Part shown: positions 35,497 to 43,679 of the stretch, one piece after another
How positions within the stretch are numbered: the first letter of the stretch is position 1
Layout: the number at the start of each line of letters is the position of its first letter
NCBI RefSeq assembly: GCF_021646545.1
Contig: NZ_JAKIRP010000011.1
Location: 1-64,000, forward strand
Source: Chitinophaga filiformis
Lineage (GTDB): Bacteria > Bacteroidota > Bacteroidia > Chitinophagales > Chitinophagaceae
DNA length: 64,000 nt
Direction of reading: 5' to 3'
The notes under the pieces: model-generated
Told to the model about the DNA's origin: nothing
Database searches by the model: none
Seen by the model: the letters and a program-made list of their open reading frames with translations, nothing else
Position numbers and translations under genes: made by a program

Positions 35497-36105
35497 TTAT
35501 TTTTTTATCAGCCGCAGTTGTTCGTTTACGGTGGCTGTAATGACATTACGGATCTGATCGTCAGGCAGTTGCATCACCTTAATGCGTTCTCTGATGAAAA
35601 GGGAGATAAGGCCATGTCCCAGTGCCCAGATAGTCAGAGCGGCAATCTGCGCATTCTCGTAGCGTAGCTGGTCGATGCATGACTCGAGTGTGTCTGTCAG
35701 GAACTTATAAGCTTCCTCACAGTTCGGCCAGTCATTGCCCTCATCCACAGCATTCATCGGAGAGCGAAGGATGAACATCAGGTCGTACAGGTCAGGATGT
35801 TCAAAACCAAAGTTGACATAGGAGTGAAACAGCTGTTCCAGTCTTTCCATCGGATCAATAGCTGTTACGTCTCTGACGAAGGCGTTGTACAGCTCCAGGA
35901 ACGCCTGGCCCTGGACTTCATACAACAGCTCGTCCTTATCCTTATAGTAGAGGTAAATGGTAGCAGGACTGTATTCGATCTTATCAGCAATGTTGCGTAT
36001 AGATGTTCTGTCAAACCCCTCTTTAATAAACATCTCCATCGCGGCACTGATGATCAGCTTTCTCATTTCCTGCTTTTCCCGTTCCTTTCTGTCTGTAATG
36101 CCCAT
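35497..36105 (-). CDS. TetR-family repressor of the efflux operon
   Basis: Start set at the ATG at 36105 (MGITDRKEREKQEMRKLI). The 202-aa product has a TetR_N helix-turn-helix (about 15-60: ISAAMEMFIKEGFDRTSIRNIADKIEYSPATIYLYYKDKDELLYE) and an all-helical ligand-binding domain with a C-terminal WHG-like module. It probably represses its own operon and releases DNA when a pump substrate binds. A near-perfect palindrome (36129-36149) lies inside its promoter, and the divergent NAD-binding protein gene shares the region. Position first in the operon implies autoregulation. Confidence 0.93.
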   Translation of the reverse strand: MGITDRKEREKQEMRKLIISAAMEMFIKEGFDRTSIRNIADKIEYSPATIYLYYKDKDELLYEVQGQAFLELYNAFVRDVTAIDPMERLEQLFHSYVNFGFEHPDLYDLMFILRSPMNAVDEGNDWPNCEEAYKFLTDTLESCIDQLRYENAQIAALTIWALGHGLISLFIRERIKVMQLPDDQIRNVITATVNEQLRLIKK

Positions 36106-36123
36106 ATTTTTAACTTTACGCCA

Positions 36124-36149
36124 CAAACTTACTGAACAGTGTTCAGTAA
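36124..36149 (-). promoter_or_regulatory. tetR promoter -7 box with overlapping TetR operator
   Basis: TTACTGAAC-N3-GTTCAGTAA at 36129-36149 is a perfect 9-bp inverted repeat with a 3-bp centre, the shape expected for a TetR dimer site. On the minus strand a -7 box TAAGTTTG (36131-36124) overlaps its edge, and the start codon is 19 bp further. On the plus strand TAGCTTTA at 36165-36172 may serve the divergent gene at 36204. Confidence 0.75.
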
Positions 36150-36203
36150 ATAAAATATTTCTTTTAGCTTTACGTCATTAATTTATCAAAAAGCAACCCT
36201 ATC

Positions 36204-37178
36204 ATGGCCAGCAAAACACAATCAAACCTAACAGGATCAGGAGTTTATACAATTTTAGGAGCAGGAGGAAGCATAGCCCGGGAGTTGACAACCGTTTTAC
36301 TCGAACAGGGTAAGCAGGTCAGGTTGGTAAGCAGGCAGGCTAAACCGATAAAAGGAGTGTCAGATATCATCGCGGCAGATATTACGGATCCTTTGCAGAC
36401 ACGCAGGGCGGTGAGCGGGTCAGCTGTCGTGTTCTTATGTGTGGGACTGGCGTATGACCATAAGGTCTGGCAGGACAAATGGCCGAAGATCATGCAAAAT
36501 GTAATAGAAGCCTGCAGCGAAGGCGGTGTTCCTTTGATCTTTTTTGACAACGTTTATATGTATGGGCTGGTAAATGGCGCAATGAGGGAAGATACGCCTT
36601 ACAATCCGCGTAGTAAAAAAGGAGAGGTCAGGGCAATGATTGCAGATAAGATCATGCAGCATGTTAAACAGGGAAACCTCACAGCGACCATCGCCCGGTC
36701 GGCCGACTTCTATGGCCCCGCTGCTGATAGTACCGGCATTCTCAACATTATGGTGATCAATAAACTGGCACAGGGACAAGCTGCCAACTGGATGGGCAAT
36801 GATCAGGTAACGCACAGCTATACTTTTACACCCGATGCAGGAAAGGCGCTTTATCTGCTCGCAGCTGATCCGTCTTCCTATAACCAGGTATGGCATCTGC
36901 CTACGACAAATCCTGCGCCTAACGGGAAAGAATATGTGGAAATGGTGGCAGCAGCTTTACATGTAAAGCCCCGTTACACGAAGCTCAATGGTTTTATGAT
37001 CCGCCTGGCAGGTCTGTTTAACAAGACGATCGCTGAATTGCATGAGATGATGTACCAGACCACCCATCCTTATATTTTTGACAGCTCAAAATTTGAAAAG
37101 CATTTCAATTTTAAGCCTACTTCTTATGAAGAGGGTATTGCCATCACCGTGAAAAGTATAGGAGAGAATAAAAAATAA
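36204..37178 (+). CDS. NAD(P)-dependent epimerase/dehydratase-like protein (extended SDR)
   Basis: A 324-aa cytosolic protein with an N-terminal Rossmann fold: VYTILGAGGSIARELTTVLLEQG (Gly-rich loop about 19-25), then VRLVSR and AADITD. The usual catalytic YxxxK is not clear; FFDNVYMYG and IADKIM occur where it would be, as in the NAD-dependent epimerase/NmrA-like subgroup that acts on nucleotide-linked or flavin substrates. The later part (ARSADFYGP, YTFTPDAGKAL and WHLPT) fits that subgroup. It is divergent from tetR and shares the operator region, so it may be controlled by the same repressor. Confidence 0.82.
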   Translation: MASKTQSNLTGSGVYTILGAGGSIARELTTVLLEQGKQVRLVSRQAKPIKGVSDIIAADITDPLQTRRAVSGSAVVFLCVGLAYDHKVWQDKWPKIMQNVIEACSEGGVPLIFFDNVYMYGLVNGAMREDTPYNPRSKKGEVRAMIADKIMQHVKQGNLTATIARSADFYGPAADSTGILNIMVINKLAQGQAANWMGNDQVTHSYTFTPDAGKALYLLAADPSSYNQVWHLPTTNPAPNGKEYVEMVAAALHVKPRYTKLNGFMIRLAGLFNKTIAELHEMMYQTTHPYIFDSSKFEKHFNFKPTSYEEGIAITVKSIGENKK

Positions 37179-37179
37179 A

Positions 37180-37212
37180 TTTGGTAGATTAATTTGTTCT
37201 CGTATATCTTTG
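37180..37212 (+). promoter_or_regulatory. Bacteroidota-type promoter of the SAM riboswitch transcript
   Basis: TTTG at 37180-37183, a 21-bp spacer, and TATCTTTG at 37205-37212 match the primary sigma factor consensus of Bacteroidota. Transcription should start around 37217, just before the aptamer at 37231. Confidence 0.8.
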
Positions 37213-37230
37213 CACCAGTTCTTTAAGTTT

Positions 37231-37339
37231 CTTATCAAGAAAGGCAGAGGGAAATGGCCCTGCGAAGCCTTAGCAACCACCCGGTTCCACCAGACCGGAA
37301 AGGTGCTACATCCATCCCGCTTACAGTGGGAAAGATAAG
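37231..37339 (+). ncRNA. SAM-I (S-box) riboswitch aptamer
   Basis: P1 is CTTATC (37231) with GATAAG (37334-37339). Inside are the conserved P2 strand AAGGCAGAGGG and its partner GGCCCTGCGAAGCC with a kink-turn-like internal loop, the core TAGCAACC, P3 CCGGTT/GACCGG, the conserved AAGGTGCTA joining segment, and P4 TCCCGC/GTGGGA. This is the S-box fold that binds S-adenosylmethionine. A terminator at 37375-37404 completes the switch. It precedes a trans-sulfuration enzyme gene, as expected for methionine feedback. Confidence 0.95.
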
Positions 37340-37374
37340 TCAGTAGGTTTGATCTATTTTACTTGAAATAATTA

Positions 37375-37404
37375 AAACTCACCTGGCTACCAGGTGAGTT
37401 TTTT
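37375..37404 (+). terminator. Riboswitch expression-platform terminator
   Basis: AAACTCACCTGG and CCAGGTGAGTTT form a perfect 12-bp stem with a 3-nt loop followed by six T residues. It lies 35 bp after the aptamer and 100 bp before the gene it controls. SAM binding should favour this hairpin and stop transcription; I did not find a strong antiterminator pairing by eye. Confidence 0.88.
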
Positions 37405-37506
37405 GCTTTTAAGCAATTCCTGCCACTATCTGCCTCTCTTTTTGATAAGCTCCTCGCAAGGACCTGTTTAATCAACAATTATCATCAAACTCAAAAACAA
37501 AAAGAG

Positions 37507-38679
37507 ATGAGCACAATCACACAACTGATCCATTCTATTCCCGTAGATCCACAAACAGGCGCTATTGCTGTACCTATTTACCAGACCTCTACTTTCGTAC
37601 AGGAAGCGCCGGGTGTAAATAAGGGCTACGATTATGCAAGGACCAACAACCCCACACGCGAAACACTGGAAAAAATTGCCGCACAACTGGAAGGCGGCGC
37701 TACCGGAATCGCCTTTTCCAGCGGACTGGCAGCTATTGACGCCATTGTGAAACTGCTGCAATCAGGCGATGAGATTGTTGCTGTAGATGATATCTACGGA
37801 GGAGCCTTCCGGTTATTCAACAAAGTGTATGATAAATTCGGTATCAAGGTTACTTATGTAGATACCTCTGATGTACAGGCAGTCTTCAACGCTATTACCC
37901 CGGCCACTAAGCTGATATGGCTGGAAACTCCCACCAATCCTACATTGAAGATATCTGATATAGCAGCCATTGCGAAGATCGCTGCTGCCAGTAAATGCCT
38001 GTTTTGCGTGGACAACACCTTCGCATCTCCGGTATTACAGCAGCCACTGGCCCTTGGTGCAGACATAGTGATACATAGCGCTACCAAATACCTGGGAGGA
38101 CATAGTGACCTTATTGCCGGTCTGGTGGTGACCCGGACACCTGAACTGGGGGCGGAGATTAAATTCTACCAGAACGCCTGTGGCGCTATTCTTTCACCGT
38201 TTGATAGTTTTCTGCTGATCCGTGGTATAGAGACATTACACCTGCGTGTAAGGCAACATTGTGCAAATGCCCAGGCGATCGCGGAATACCTGGAACAACA
38301 TCCACTGGTAGATAAAGTTTATTATCCCGGTCTGAAAAATCATCCCGGACATGCAATTGCGAAACAGCAGTCGAAAGGCTTTGGAGGCATTGTTTCTTTT
38401 ACCTTCAAGGATGATACGGAGGCTACAGCACTGTCGTTTGTGACTGGCACCCAATATTTTAAGCTGGCTGAGAGTCTTGGTGGTGTTAAAAGTTTGTTAT
38501 GCCACCCGGCCAGCATGACCCATAAATCCATCCCTGATGAAAAGCGGAGAGCCGCCGGGGTGGCCGATAGTCTCGTTCGTTTATCAGTAGGACTGGAGGA
38601 GCCCGCAGACCTCCTTTCAGACCTCGATCTTGCCTTTTATAAAATTCAGCAGGCGGCCGGGTCCGTTTTAAGTCTATAG
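37507..38679 (+). CDS. Cystathionine gamma-synthase/lyase family PLP enzyme
   Basis: A 390-aa PLP enzyme of the Cys/Met metabolism family. Signatures: PIYQTSTFVQE, YDYARTNNPTRETLE, FSSGLAAIDAI, the cofactor face VDNTFASP, the PLP Lys194 in SATKYLGGHSD, and SLGGVKSLLCHPASMTH near the C-terminus. It catalyses a beta/gamma replacement or elimination on cystathionine, homocysteine or O-acyl-homoserine. SAM-I riboswitch control points to the methionine-forming direction (MetB/MetC-type), but the exact reaction cannot be settled by sequence alone. It appears to be monocistronic, with a 10-bp-arm hairpin after the stop. Confidence 0.93.
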   Translation: MSTITQLIHSIPVDPQTGAIAVPIYQTSTFVQEAPGVNKGYDYARTNNPTRETLEKIAAQLEGGATGIAFSSGLAAIDAIVKLLQSGDEIVAVDDIYGGAFRLFNKVYDKFGIKVTYVDTSDVQAVFNAITPATKLIWLETPTNPTLKISDIAAIAKIAAASKCLFCVDNTFASPVLQQPLALGADIVIHSATKYLGGHSDLIAGLVVTRTPELGAEIKFYQNACGAILSPFDSFLLIRGIETLHLRVRQHCANAQAIAEYLEQHPLVDKVYYPGLKNHPGHAIAKQQSKGFGGIVSFTFKDDTEATALSFVTGTQYFKLAESLGGVKSLLCHPASMTHKSIPDEKRRAAGVADSLVRLSVGLEEPADLLSDLDLAFYKIQQAAGSVLSL

Positions 38680-38687
38680 TTTCGTAG

Positions 38688-38717
38688 TTTGCAGTTTCTG
38701 GATTGATAAACTGCAAA
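38688..38717 (+). terminator. Weak hairpin between the trans-sulfuration and amidohydrolase genes
   Basis: TTTGCAGTTT (38688-38697) and AAACTGCAAA (38708-38717) pair perfectly around a 10-nt loop, but no T-run follows. It starts 9 bp after one stop codon and ends 10 bp before the next start, so it may reduce read-through or act on mRNA stability. Confidence 0.45.
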
Positions 38718-38727
38718 TTGCGTAACT

Positions 38728-40038
38728 ATGCTAAACCGTATATTTCTCAGTGTTTGCCTCTCCGCTATCTGTTGCTACACTTATGCCCAGGACAACACTT
38801 CTTTTATAATCAAAGATATCACCCTGATTGACGGGAGCGGGGCAGAAGCCCGTTCCCATGTCAGTCTGGTCATCAATGAAGATACCATTGCCGCTATACT
38901 GCCAGCAGGCACGAACTATCCCGTTAAGGGCGCTGAAGAAATAGCTGGGCAGGGAATGACCGTGATGCCACTGCTGGTGAACGGTCATGCTCATGTCGGA
39001 TTACTAAACGGCACTACCATTGCCGCCGCCAATTATACCCCTGACAATGTGAACCGCCATCTGATGCAATATCTGGAATATGGCGTGGGAACAGTATTGA
39101 GCCTGGGAACCGACCAACCAGCCGCCTTCATTTATCAGGATGCTTCACGCATAGGCATGCTGCCCGGCGCTTCTTTTTATACTGCCGGCTATGGTTTTGG
39201 TGCTCCGAAAGGAGTGCCTCCTGTCGCATTCGGCCCCAGTATTCTACGCCCCGTAAATGCGGATCAGGCCTTACAGGAGATGCGCCGCCTGGCCACATTG
39301 AAACCAGATTTTGTTAAGATCTGGGTTGATGGAACACCCCGTATGCTTCCTGAGATATACCATGCTATTATTACAGAAGCACATGCCCACAATATCAAAG
39401 TAGCCGCACACGTTTATTACCTCGAAGATGCCCGCAGGCTGGTCGATGCAGGCGTCGATGTGATCGCGCACAGCATCAGGGATCAGGAGGTAGATGACTC
39501 CCTGATCATTGCCATGAAACAGAAGAACGTCTGTTATATTCCCACCCTTTGCATTGAAGAATTTGGTTTTGCCTATGCCACCCTGCCGGGATGGTTTGCA
39601 GATCCTTTCTTTGTCCGTTCTCTGGAACCTGGCGTGTGGGATATGTTGAAGACCGGGGAGTACCAAAAACAACAAAGCGATGAACGGGAGCGTAAGATGA
39701 AAGCTCTTCAGATCGCATCCCGGAATCTGCAGAAAATGGATAGTGCAGGCATAAAAATTGTCATGGGTACCGACTCCGGTGCACAGCCGGTGAGAGCCAT
39801 AGGTTTTTCTGAACATGAGGAACTGCTGCTCATGACAGCCGCTGGAATTCCTCCGTTAAAAGTGATCAAATATGCTACCTATAACGGGGCTGCAATGCTG
39901 GGAATAGAAAGGCGTACTGGCAGCCTGGCGCCTGGAAAAAAGGCTGACTTCATGGTGCTGGACGCAGATCCTTTGCTGGATATCAGAGCTACACGTAGTA
40001 TTAAAGCTATTTATAAGAACGGGAAACAGATACAGTAA
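38728..40038 (+). CDS. Exported amidohydrolase-family metalloenzyme
   Basis: A 436-aa protein with a signal peptide (MLNRIFLSVCLSAICCYTYA). It has the amidohydrolase composite fold: N-terminal beta domain (IIKDITLIDGSG), the HxH pair H87/H89 (NGHAHVG), FVKIWVDG (position of the bridging carbamylated Lys or equivalent), the two further His in KVAAHVYY and VIAHSIRD, the metal Asp in GTDSGAQP, and the C-terminal beta return GSLAPGKKADFMVLDADPL. Imidazolonepropionase- or prolidase-like members with signal peptides hydrolyse small amides in the periplasm; the substrate is unknown here. Confidence 0.9.
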   Translation: MLNRIFLSVCLSAICCYTYAQDNTSFIIKDITLIDGSGAEARSHVSLVINEDTIAAILPAGTNYPVKGAEEIAGQGMTVMPLLVNGHAHVGLLNGTTIAAANYTPDNVNRHLMQYLEYGVGTVLSLGTDQPAAFIYQDASRIGMLPGASFYTAGYGFGAPKGVPPVAFGPSILRPVNADQALQEMRRLATLKPDFVKIWVDGTPRMLPEIYHAIITEAHAHNIKVAAHVYYLEDARRLVDAGVDVIAHSIRDQEVDDSLIIAMKQKNVCYIPTLCIEEFGFAYATLPGWFADPFFVRSLEPGVWDMLKTGEYQKQQSDERERKMKALQIASRNLQKMDSAGIKIVMGTDSGAQPVRAIGFSEHEELLLMTAAGIPPLKVIKYATYNGAAMLGIERRTGSLAPGKKADFMVLDADPLLDIRATRSIKAIYKNGKQIQ

Positions 40039-40076
40039 TCAAAACTAGAGCGCAGCCAACGCGCCGGGAAAAAAAT

Positions 40077-41381
40077 ATGAGATCAGCAGTTAACATGAGC
40101 TTATGCATGTTATTGTGCCTGGTAACACTAACCGCACAATCGCAACGCAGAAAAACAACAAGGGGGAAATCCAAAGCAAGAACAACAAAGACGGCAAGGG
40201 CGGCAAAGGCTGTTACTCCTTCTTACACCACTACACAGCAGGTGCAGATGAGAAAATCGTTCTACCTGTTATATCTCCTGGAAAGAAATGGTCCTGCACA
40301 TAACGTTGTCGTGAAGGATGCTGTATTTAACCAGATAGCGAAAGACAGAGCAGCACGCTTAACAACTGCCTACAGCCAGTGTGGAGATGCCGCTTGTATT
40401 GGCAAAGCGCTGGAATGGACAGCCGACGAAATAAAGGAAGTGGGTGACGAATTCAAAAGGCTGGCAGTCAGTAATCCGGATATAGCGGAAACAGTGCAGC
40501 GCCTCAAAGTCGTAGACCGCTATCCGTTATATACGGAGAATGCAGATACCACCTTTATCCGTAAAGCTTGGGAGGATGCAGCCGCAGGGCTCAATCACAT
40601 CAGCAGGGTATACCTGCAGGGCGTACCTCCGCGTTATCCGAGGATTGATTCTATTTCGTTCCGGCCCGCAGATCCTGCCTTTGTAAGGCAGGTGAAAACG
40701 GCAGTACAACAGATCCTGGCGGCAGGTACAGGCAATGCATTCTACAGGCAACCCTTGCTGGGATCCCTGAAGGCACTGGAAATCAATGGCAGGAATGAAG
40801 CTACCCGTTATGAGCCTTTGTATAAAGATCAGAATGCAGCACCTTTTGCAAAGTCCAGAAGAACCAACTGGAACGCTTATCGTTTCAGCTCCATCCTGGT
40901 GCCTGGCAGCGGTCCGGGAAAAGCAGGACAGACGATGGACAGTATGGGCATGTTCCGTTGCAAGCTGGCGGCAGAACAGTATCGCAATAATGCGGCTCCT
41001 TTTATCATCGTATCCGGAGGCCATGTACATCCTTACAAGACGCCTTTCTGTGAAGCGATCGAGATGAAAAAATATATGGTGGGCAAACTGGGTATTCCTG
41101 ACAGTGCAGTGATCATAGAGCCACATGCAAGACATACGACTACCAACATCCGTAATGCCGTACGACTGGCTTACCTGTTCAATATGCCTGCCACCAAGCC
41201 AATGCTGATAGTCTCAGATTCATTCCAGTCGCTCGCCATTGAAAAGATGGCAGCGCGCTTTATCAATGAAATAGGTTATCTGCCTTATACAGGATTGGAA
41301 AGAAAAGCTCCCACAGAGAATATTATACTACCGGATCTGAAAGCCTGGCAGCAGGATCCTGAAGATCCGCTCGATCCTTAA
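40077..41381 (+). CDS. Exported YdcF/SanA-type DUF218 protein
   Basis: A 434-aa protein with a signal peptide (MSLCMLLCLVTLTAQSQ), then a very basic low-complexity stretch (RRKTTRGKSKARTTKTARAA), a helical middle region without known match (about 55-250), and a C-terminal DUF218 domain (about 270-410: ILVPGSGP, FIIVSGGHVHP, DSAVIIEPHARHTTTNIRNAV, LIVSDSFQSLAIEKMAARF). ElyC/SanA/YdcF proteins take part in envelope maintenance; their biochemical role is poorly known. The C-terminus overlaps the convergent symporter gene by 59 bp. It lies 38 bp after the amidohydrolase and could be co-transcribed. Confidence 0.85.
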   Translation: MRSAVNMSLCMLLCLVTLTAQSQRRKTTRGKSKARTTKTARAAKAVTPSYTTTQQVQMRKSFYLLYLLERNGPAHNVVVKDAVFNQIAKDRAARLTTAYSQCGDAACIGKALEWTADEIKEVGDEFKRLAVSNPDIAETVQRLKVVDRYPLYTENADTTFIRKAWEDAAAGLNHISRVYLQGVPPRYPRIDSISFRPADPAFVRQVKTAVQQILAAGTGNAFYRQPLLGSLKALEINGRNEATRYEPLYKDQNAAPFAKSRRTNWNAYRFSSILVPGSGPGKAGQTMDSMGMFRCKLAAEQYRNNAAPFIIVSGGHVHPYKTPFCEAIEMKKYMVGKLGIPDSAVIIEPHARHTTTNIRNAVRLAYLFNMPATKPMLIVSDSFQSLAIEKMAARFINEIGYLPYTGLERKAPTENIILPDLKAWQQDPEDPLDP

Positions 41382-42585
41382 GCCAACGGCGCCCTTTCAT
41401 CACCCTGGTCACCATCATGGCGGCTACTGTATCGCCGGTAGCATTCAGGATGGTAGCCAGGGGATCCACGAGGGTGCCTATCACCATCACAGCCGGAAGA
41501 GCTTCTATCGGAAAGCCGTATACGGACATTACCAATAATTCCCCGATATAACCACCATTCGGAATTCCCCCCTCTACAATACTCACGATGACTGTTACAC
41601 CCAATGCGAGCAATACTGTGTCTAAGCCTGTCAGCGGACGGTGGAACATGGCAAATACAACGCCTATTTTTACAATAGAAGAGATACTGGAACCATCTTT
41701 ATGCAGCGTGCCGCCTAATGGCACAACCACATTGCCGATATGCTCCGGAATGCCCATACGCTGTGCAGCCACCAGGTTGGCCGGTATAGTAGCGATGCTA
41801 CTGCAGGAGCCAAGCGCAGTAAAAGTGGGAACCAGGTTATTTTTCCAGTAGATCCTGACGCCGGCCATTCCTCCGGCCAGGAAGGCGTATACGCTGAACA
41901 TTACTATGAAATAAAATAGTCCGAAGCCATAATAGAGCGCCATTGAACTGGCATAGGTACCAAAGAGCTCAGGTCCCAGGGTACCGACCTGGTAAGCGAA
42001 ATAAGCACCCAAACCTATAGGGCCCAGTAACATGATAATGTTCAATAGTTGCTTCATGACCTCATTGCCTGAATCCAGGAAGCGGCGGAAAGCCTTGCCG
42101 GATTCTCCTGCCTTCAGTGCCGCAAATCCTACCAGGGCGGAGAAGATGATGAAGGGCAACATATTTTTCCGCGACAGCAGCTCATAAAATTCTCCCACTG
42201 TCAGTAAGCGGGTGAGTTGTTCTCCCGGTCCGGCTGTCTGCATCTCTTCCATGGCGCCGGAACCGGTGGTCACAGCCTGCAGGGGGAAGAACCAGATGGC
42301 AACAATAGTGAGAAAGGCCGATACCAGGACTGTGCTGACGAACACCAATCCCATGACAGAGATCACTTTGCCCAGTTTCTGGCCCGGATCAACATTTGCA
42401 ATAGCTGAGGCAATGGCAAAAAATACCAGTGGTATAACAGCCGTAAAAAGAAGGTTAAGGAATATATCGCCTATCGGTTTGATCACTTCCACCCGTTTTC
42501 CGAAGATCAGCCCAAGGATGCTGCCGGCAATAATTCCGCCCAGCAGCAGTAGCAGGCTGCTATAATTTTTGAGTATGGTCCGCAT
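41323..42585 (-). CDS. Dicarboxylate/amino acid:cation symporter (DAACS family)
   Basis: A 420-aa polytopic inner-membrane transporter of the GltPh/DctA type. About eight helices and two re-entrant loops are seen: TM1 LLLLLGGIIAGSILGLIFG, TM2 FLNLLFTAVIPLVFFAIASAI, HP1 serine-rich loop LGSCSSIATIPANLVAAQRMGIPEHIGNVVVPLGGTLHKDGSS, HP2 IVEGGIPNGGYIGELLVMSVYG and TM8 DPLATILNATGDTVAAMMVTR, which carries the substrate-binding Asp/Asn residues. It takes up C4-dicarboxylates or acidic/neutral amino acids with Na+ or H+. Its 3' end overlaps the convergent DUF218 gene by 59 bp. Confidence 0.94.
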   Translation of the reverse strand: MRTILKNYSSLLLLLGGIIAGSILGLIFGKRVEVIKPIGDIFLNLLFTAVIPLVFFAIASAIANVDPGQKLGKVISVMGLVFVSTVLVSAFLTIVAIWFFPLQAVTTGSGAMEEMQTAGPGEQLTRLLTVGEFYELLSRKNMLPFIIFSALVGFAALKAGESGKAFRRFLDSGNEVMKQLLNIIMLLGPIGLGAYFAYQVGTLGPELFGTYASSMALYYGFGLFYFIVMFSVYAFLAGGMAGVRIYWKNNLVPTFTALGSCSSIATIPANLVAAQRMGIPEHIGNVVVPLGGTLHKDGSSISSIVKIGVVFAMFHRPLTGLDTVLLALGVTVIVSIVEGGIPNGGYIGELLVMSVYGFPIEALPAVMVIGTLVDPLATILNATGDTVAAMMVTRVMKGRRWLKDRADLQDPAARLSDPVV

Positions 42586-42652
42586 GGCTCAAATATATTG
42601 AAAAGTCCACTTTATCAGATGATTTGTCCATTTCCTGCCCATGGGTGTTGAG

Positions 42653-42660
42653 TATCTTTG
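42653..42660 (+). promoter_or_regulatory. Strong -7 box, probable leaderless start
   Basis: TATCTTTG matches the TAnnTTTG consensus and ends only 6 bp before the ATG at 42667, so the transcript should begin at or next to the start codon. A TTTG at 42623-42626 is 26 bp upstream, longer than ideal. Confidence 0.6.
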
Positions 42661-42666
42661 TGTATT

Positions 42667-43548
42667 ATGAACAGGAAGGATTTTCTGGCCGCAATGGCCG
42701 TTTTGCCTGTAGGAGGATTATATATGCAATTACAAGAACTGGGAAAGATTACCCGTGATTATCAGCGTACTACATTAATGCCGGCTATGTTTATTGGTCA
42801 TGGTAATCCGATGAACGCGCTTTACGACAATGCTTTCACCCGCCGGCTGAAAGAGATGGGGGAATCAGTGAAACAATTACCTAACGCTATATTAGTTGTC
42901 TCTGCGCACTGGCTGACGAGGGGCACACATGTGCTGACTGCCGCCAGGCCGGCTACAATACATGACTTCGGAGGGTTTCCGCAGGCGCTGCATGAAGTGC
43001 AGTACCCGGCTCCGGGATCACCGGAACTGGCCCGTGAAACCGCGAAGCTGATTAAGAGCACCCAGGTGGTAGAAGACGAAGAGTGGGGCCTGGATCATGG
43101 AACATGGACCGTCCTGAAACATATGTACCCGGAAGCCAATATTCCGGTATTCCAGCTGAGTATCGACTATTACAAGCCACCGGCCTATCATTATCAGCTG
43201 GCGCAGGAGCTGAAGGAACTCCGTAAAAGAGGCGTCCTTATTGTCGGCAGCGGCAATATTGTACATAACCTGCGGCGGATCAGTTTTAGCGACAATGCGG
43301 CTCCCTTCGACTGGGCACTGGAGTTTGATGCAACTGTAAAGCGCAAAACAGAGGAACGTTCTTTTGACGATCTGCTGCATTACGAAAGGCTGGGAGAGGC
43401 GGCAAAGCTATCTATCCCAACACCGGACCATTATTTCCCTTTTATCTACGGCCTCGGCCTGGCTGAGCCGGATGAGGAGATCAGGTTCACTTATGAAGAG
43501 ATCCAGAATGGCAGCATCAGTATGCGATGTTTTCAGGTAGGGGAGTAG
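42667..43548 (+). CDS. LigB-type extradiol dioxygenase (YgiD/4,5-DOPA dioxygenase-like)
   Basis: Start set at the ATG at 42667 (MNRKDFLAAMAVLPVGG); a GTG 9 bp upstream is less likely. The 293-aa product has the class III extradiol blocks: FIGHGNPMNAL, VVSAHWLTRG, EWGLDHGTWTVLKHMYP, VGSGNIVHNLRR and DHYFPFIYGLG. These contain the conserved His/Glu metal ligands and the catalytic His of the DODA family. Homologues oxidise catechol-type aromatics such as DOPA with a single Zn or Fe; the natural substrate in Bacteroidota is unknown. A perfect hairpin at 43569-43616 terminates it. Confidence 0.9.
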   Translation: MNRKDFLAAMAVLPVGGLYMQLQELGKITRDYQRTTLMPAMFIGHGNPMNALYDNAFTRRLKEMGESVKQLPNAILVVSAHWLTRGTHVLTAARPATIHDFGGFPQALHEVQYPAPGSPELARETAKLIKSTQVVEDEEWGLDHGTWTVLKHMYPEANIPVFQLSIDYYKPPAYHYQLAQELKELRKRGVLIVGSGNIVHNLRRISFSDNAAPFDWALEFDATVKRKTEERSFDDLLHYERLGEAAKLSIPTPDHYFPFIYGLGLAEPDEEIRFTYEEIQNGSISMRCFQVGE

Positions 43549-43568
43549 GCAATAAAAATACAACACAT

Positions 43569-43616
43569 AAAGGTCCATAGACAAAGCTGGGAAAGAGCGA
43601 TTGTCTATGGACCTTT
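43569..43616 (+). terminator. Intrinsic terminator
   Basis: AAAGGTCCATAGACAA (43569-43584) pairs perfectly with TTGTCTATGGACCTTT (43601-43616) around a 16-nt loop. It lies 21 bp after the dioxygenase stop codon. Confidence 0.85.
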
Positions 43617-43644
43617 CCTATATCCGGGAGGGAAGAAAAATTTA

Positions 43645-43674
43645 ATTGTAAATTTGACATTTATCACTAAATTG
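43645..43674 (+). promoter_or_regulatory. AraR-type operator site A with promoter
   Basis: ATTGTA-AATTT-GACATT (43645-43661) matches the sites before araR (45061) and araB (45949). A -7-like TAAATTG follows at 43668-43674, 19 bp after the TTG of the site. No annotated gene lies within 700 bp downstream; instead a terminator-closed unit of about 290 nt follows. Confidence 0.6.
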
Positions 43675-43679
43675 CAGCA

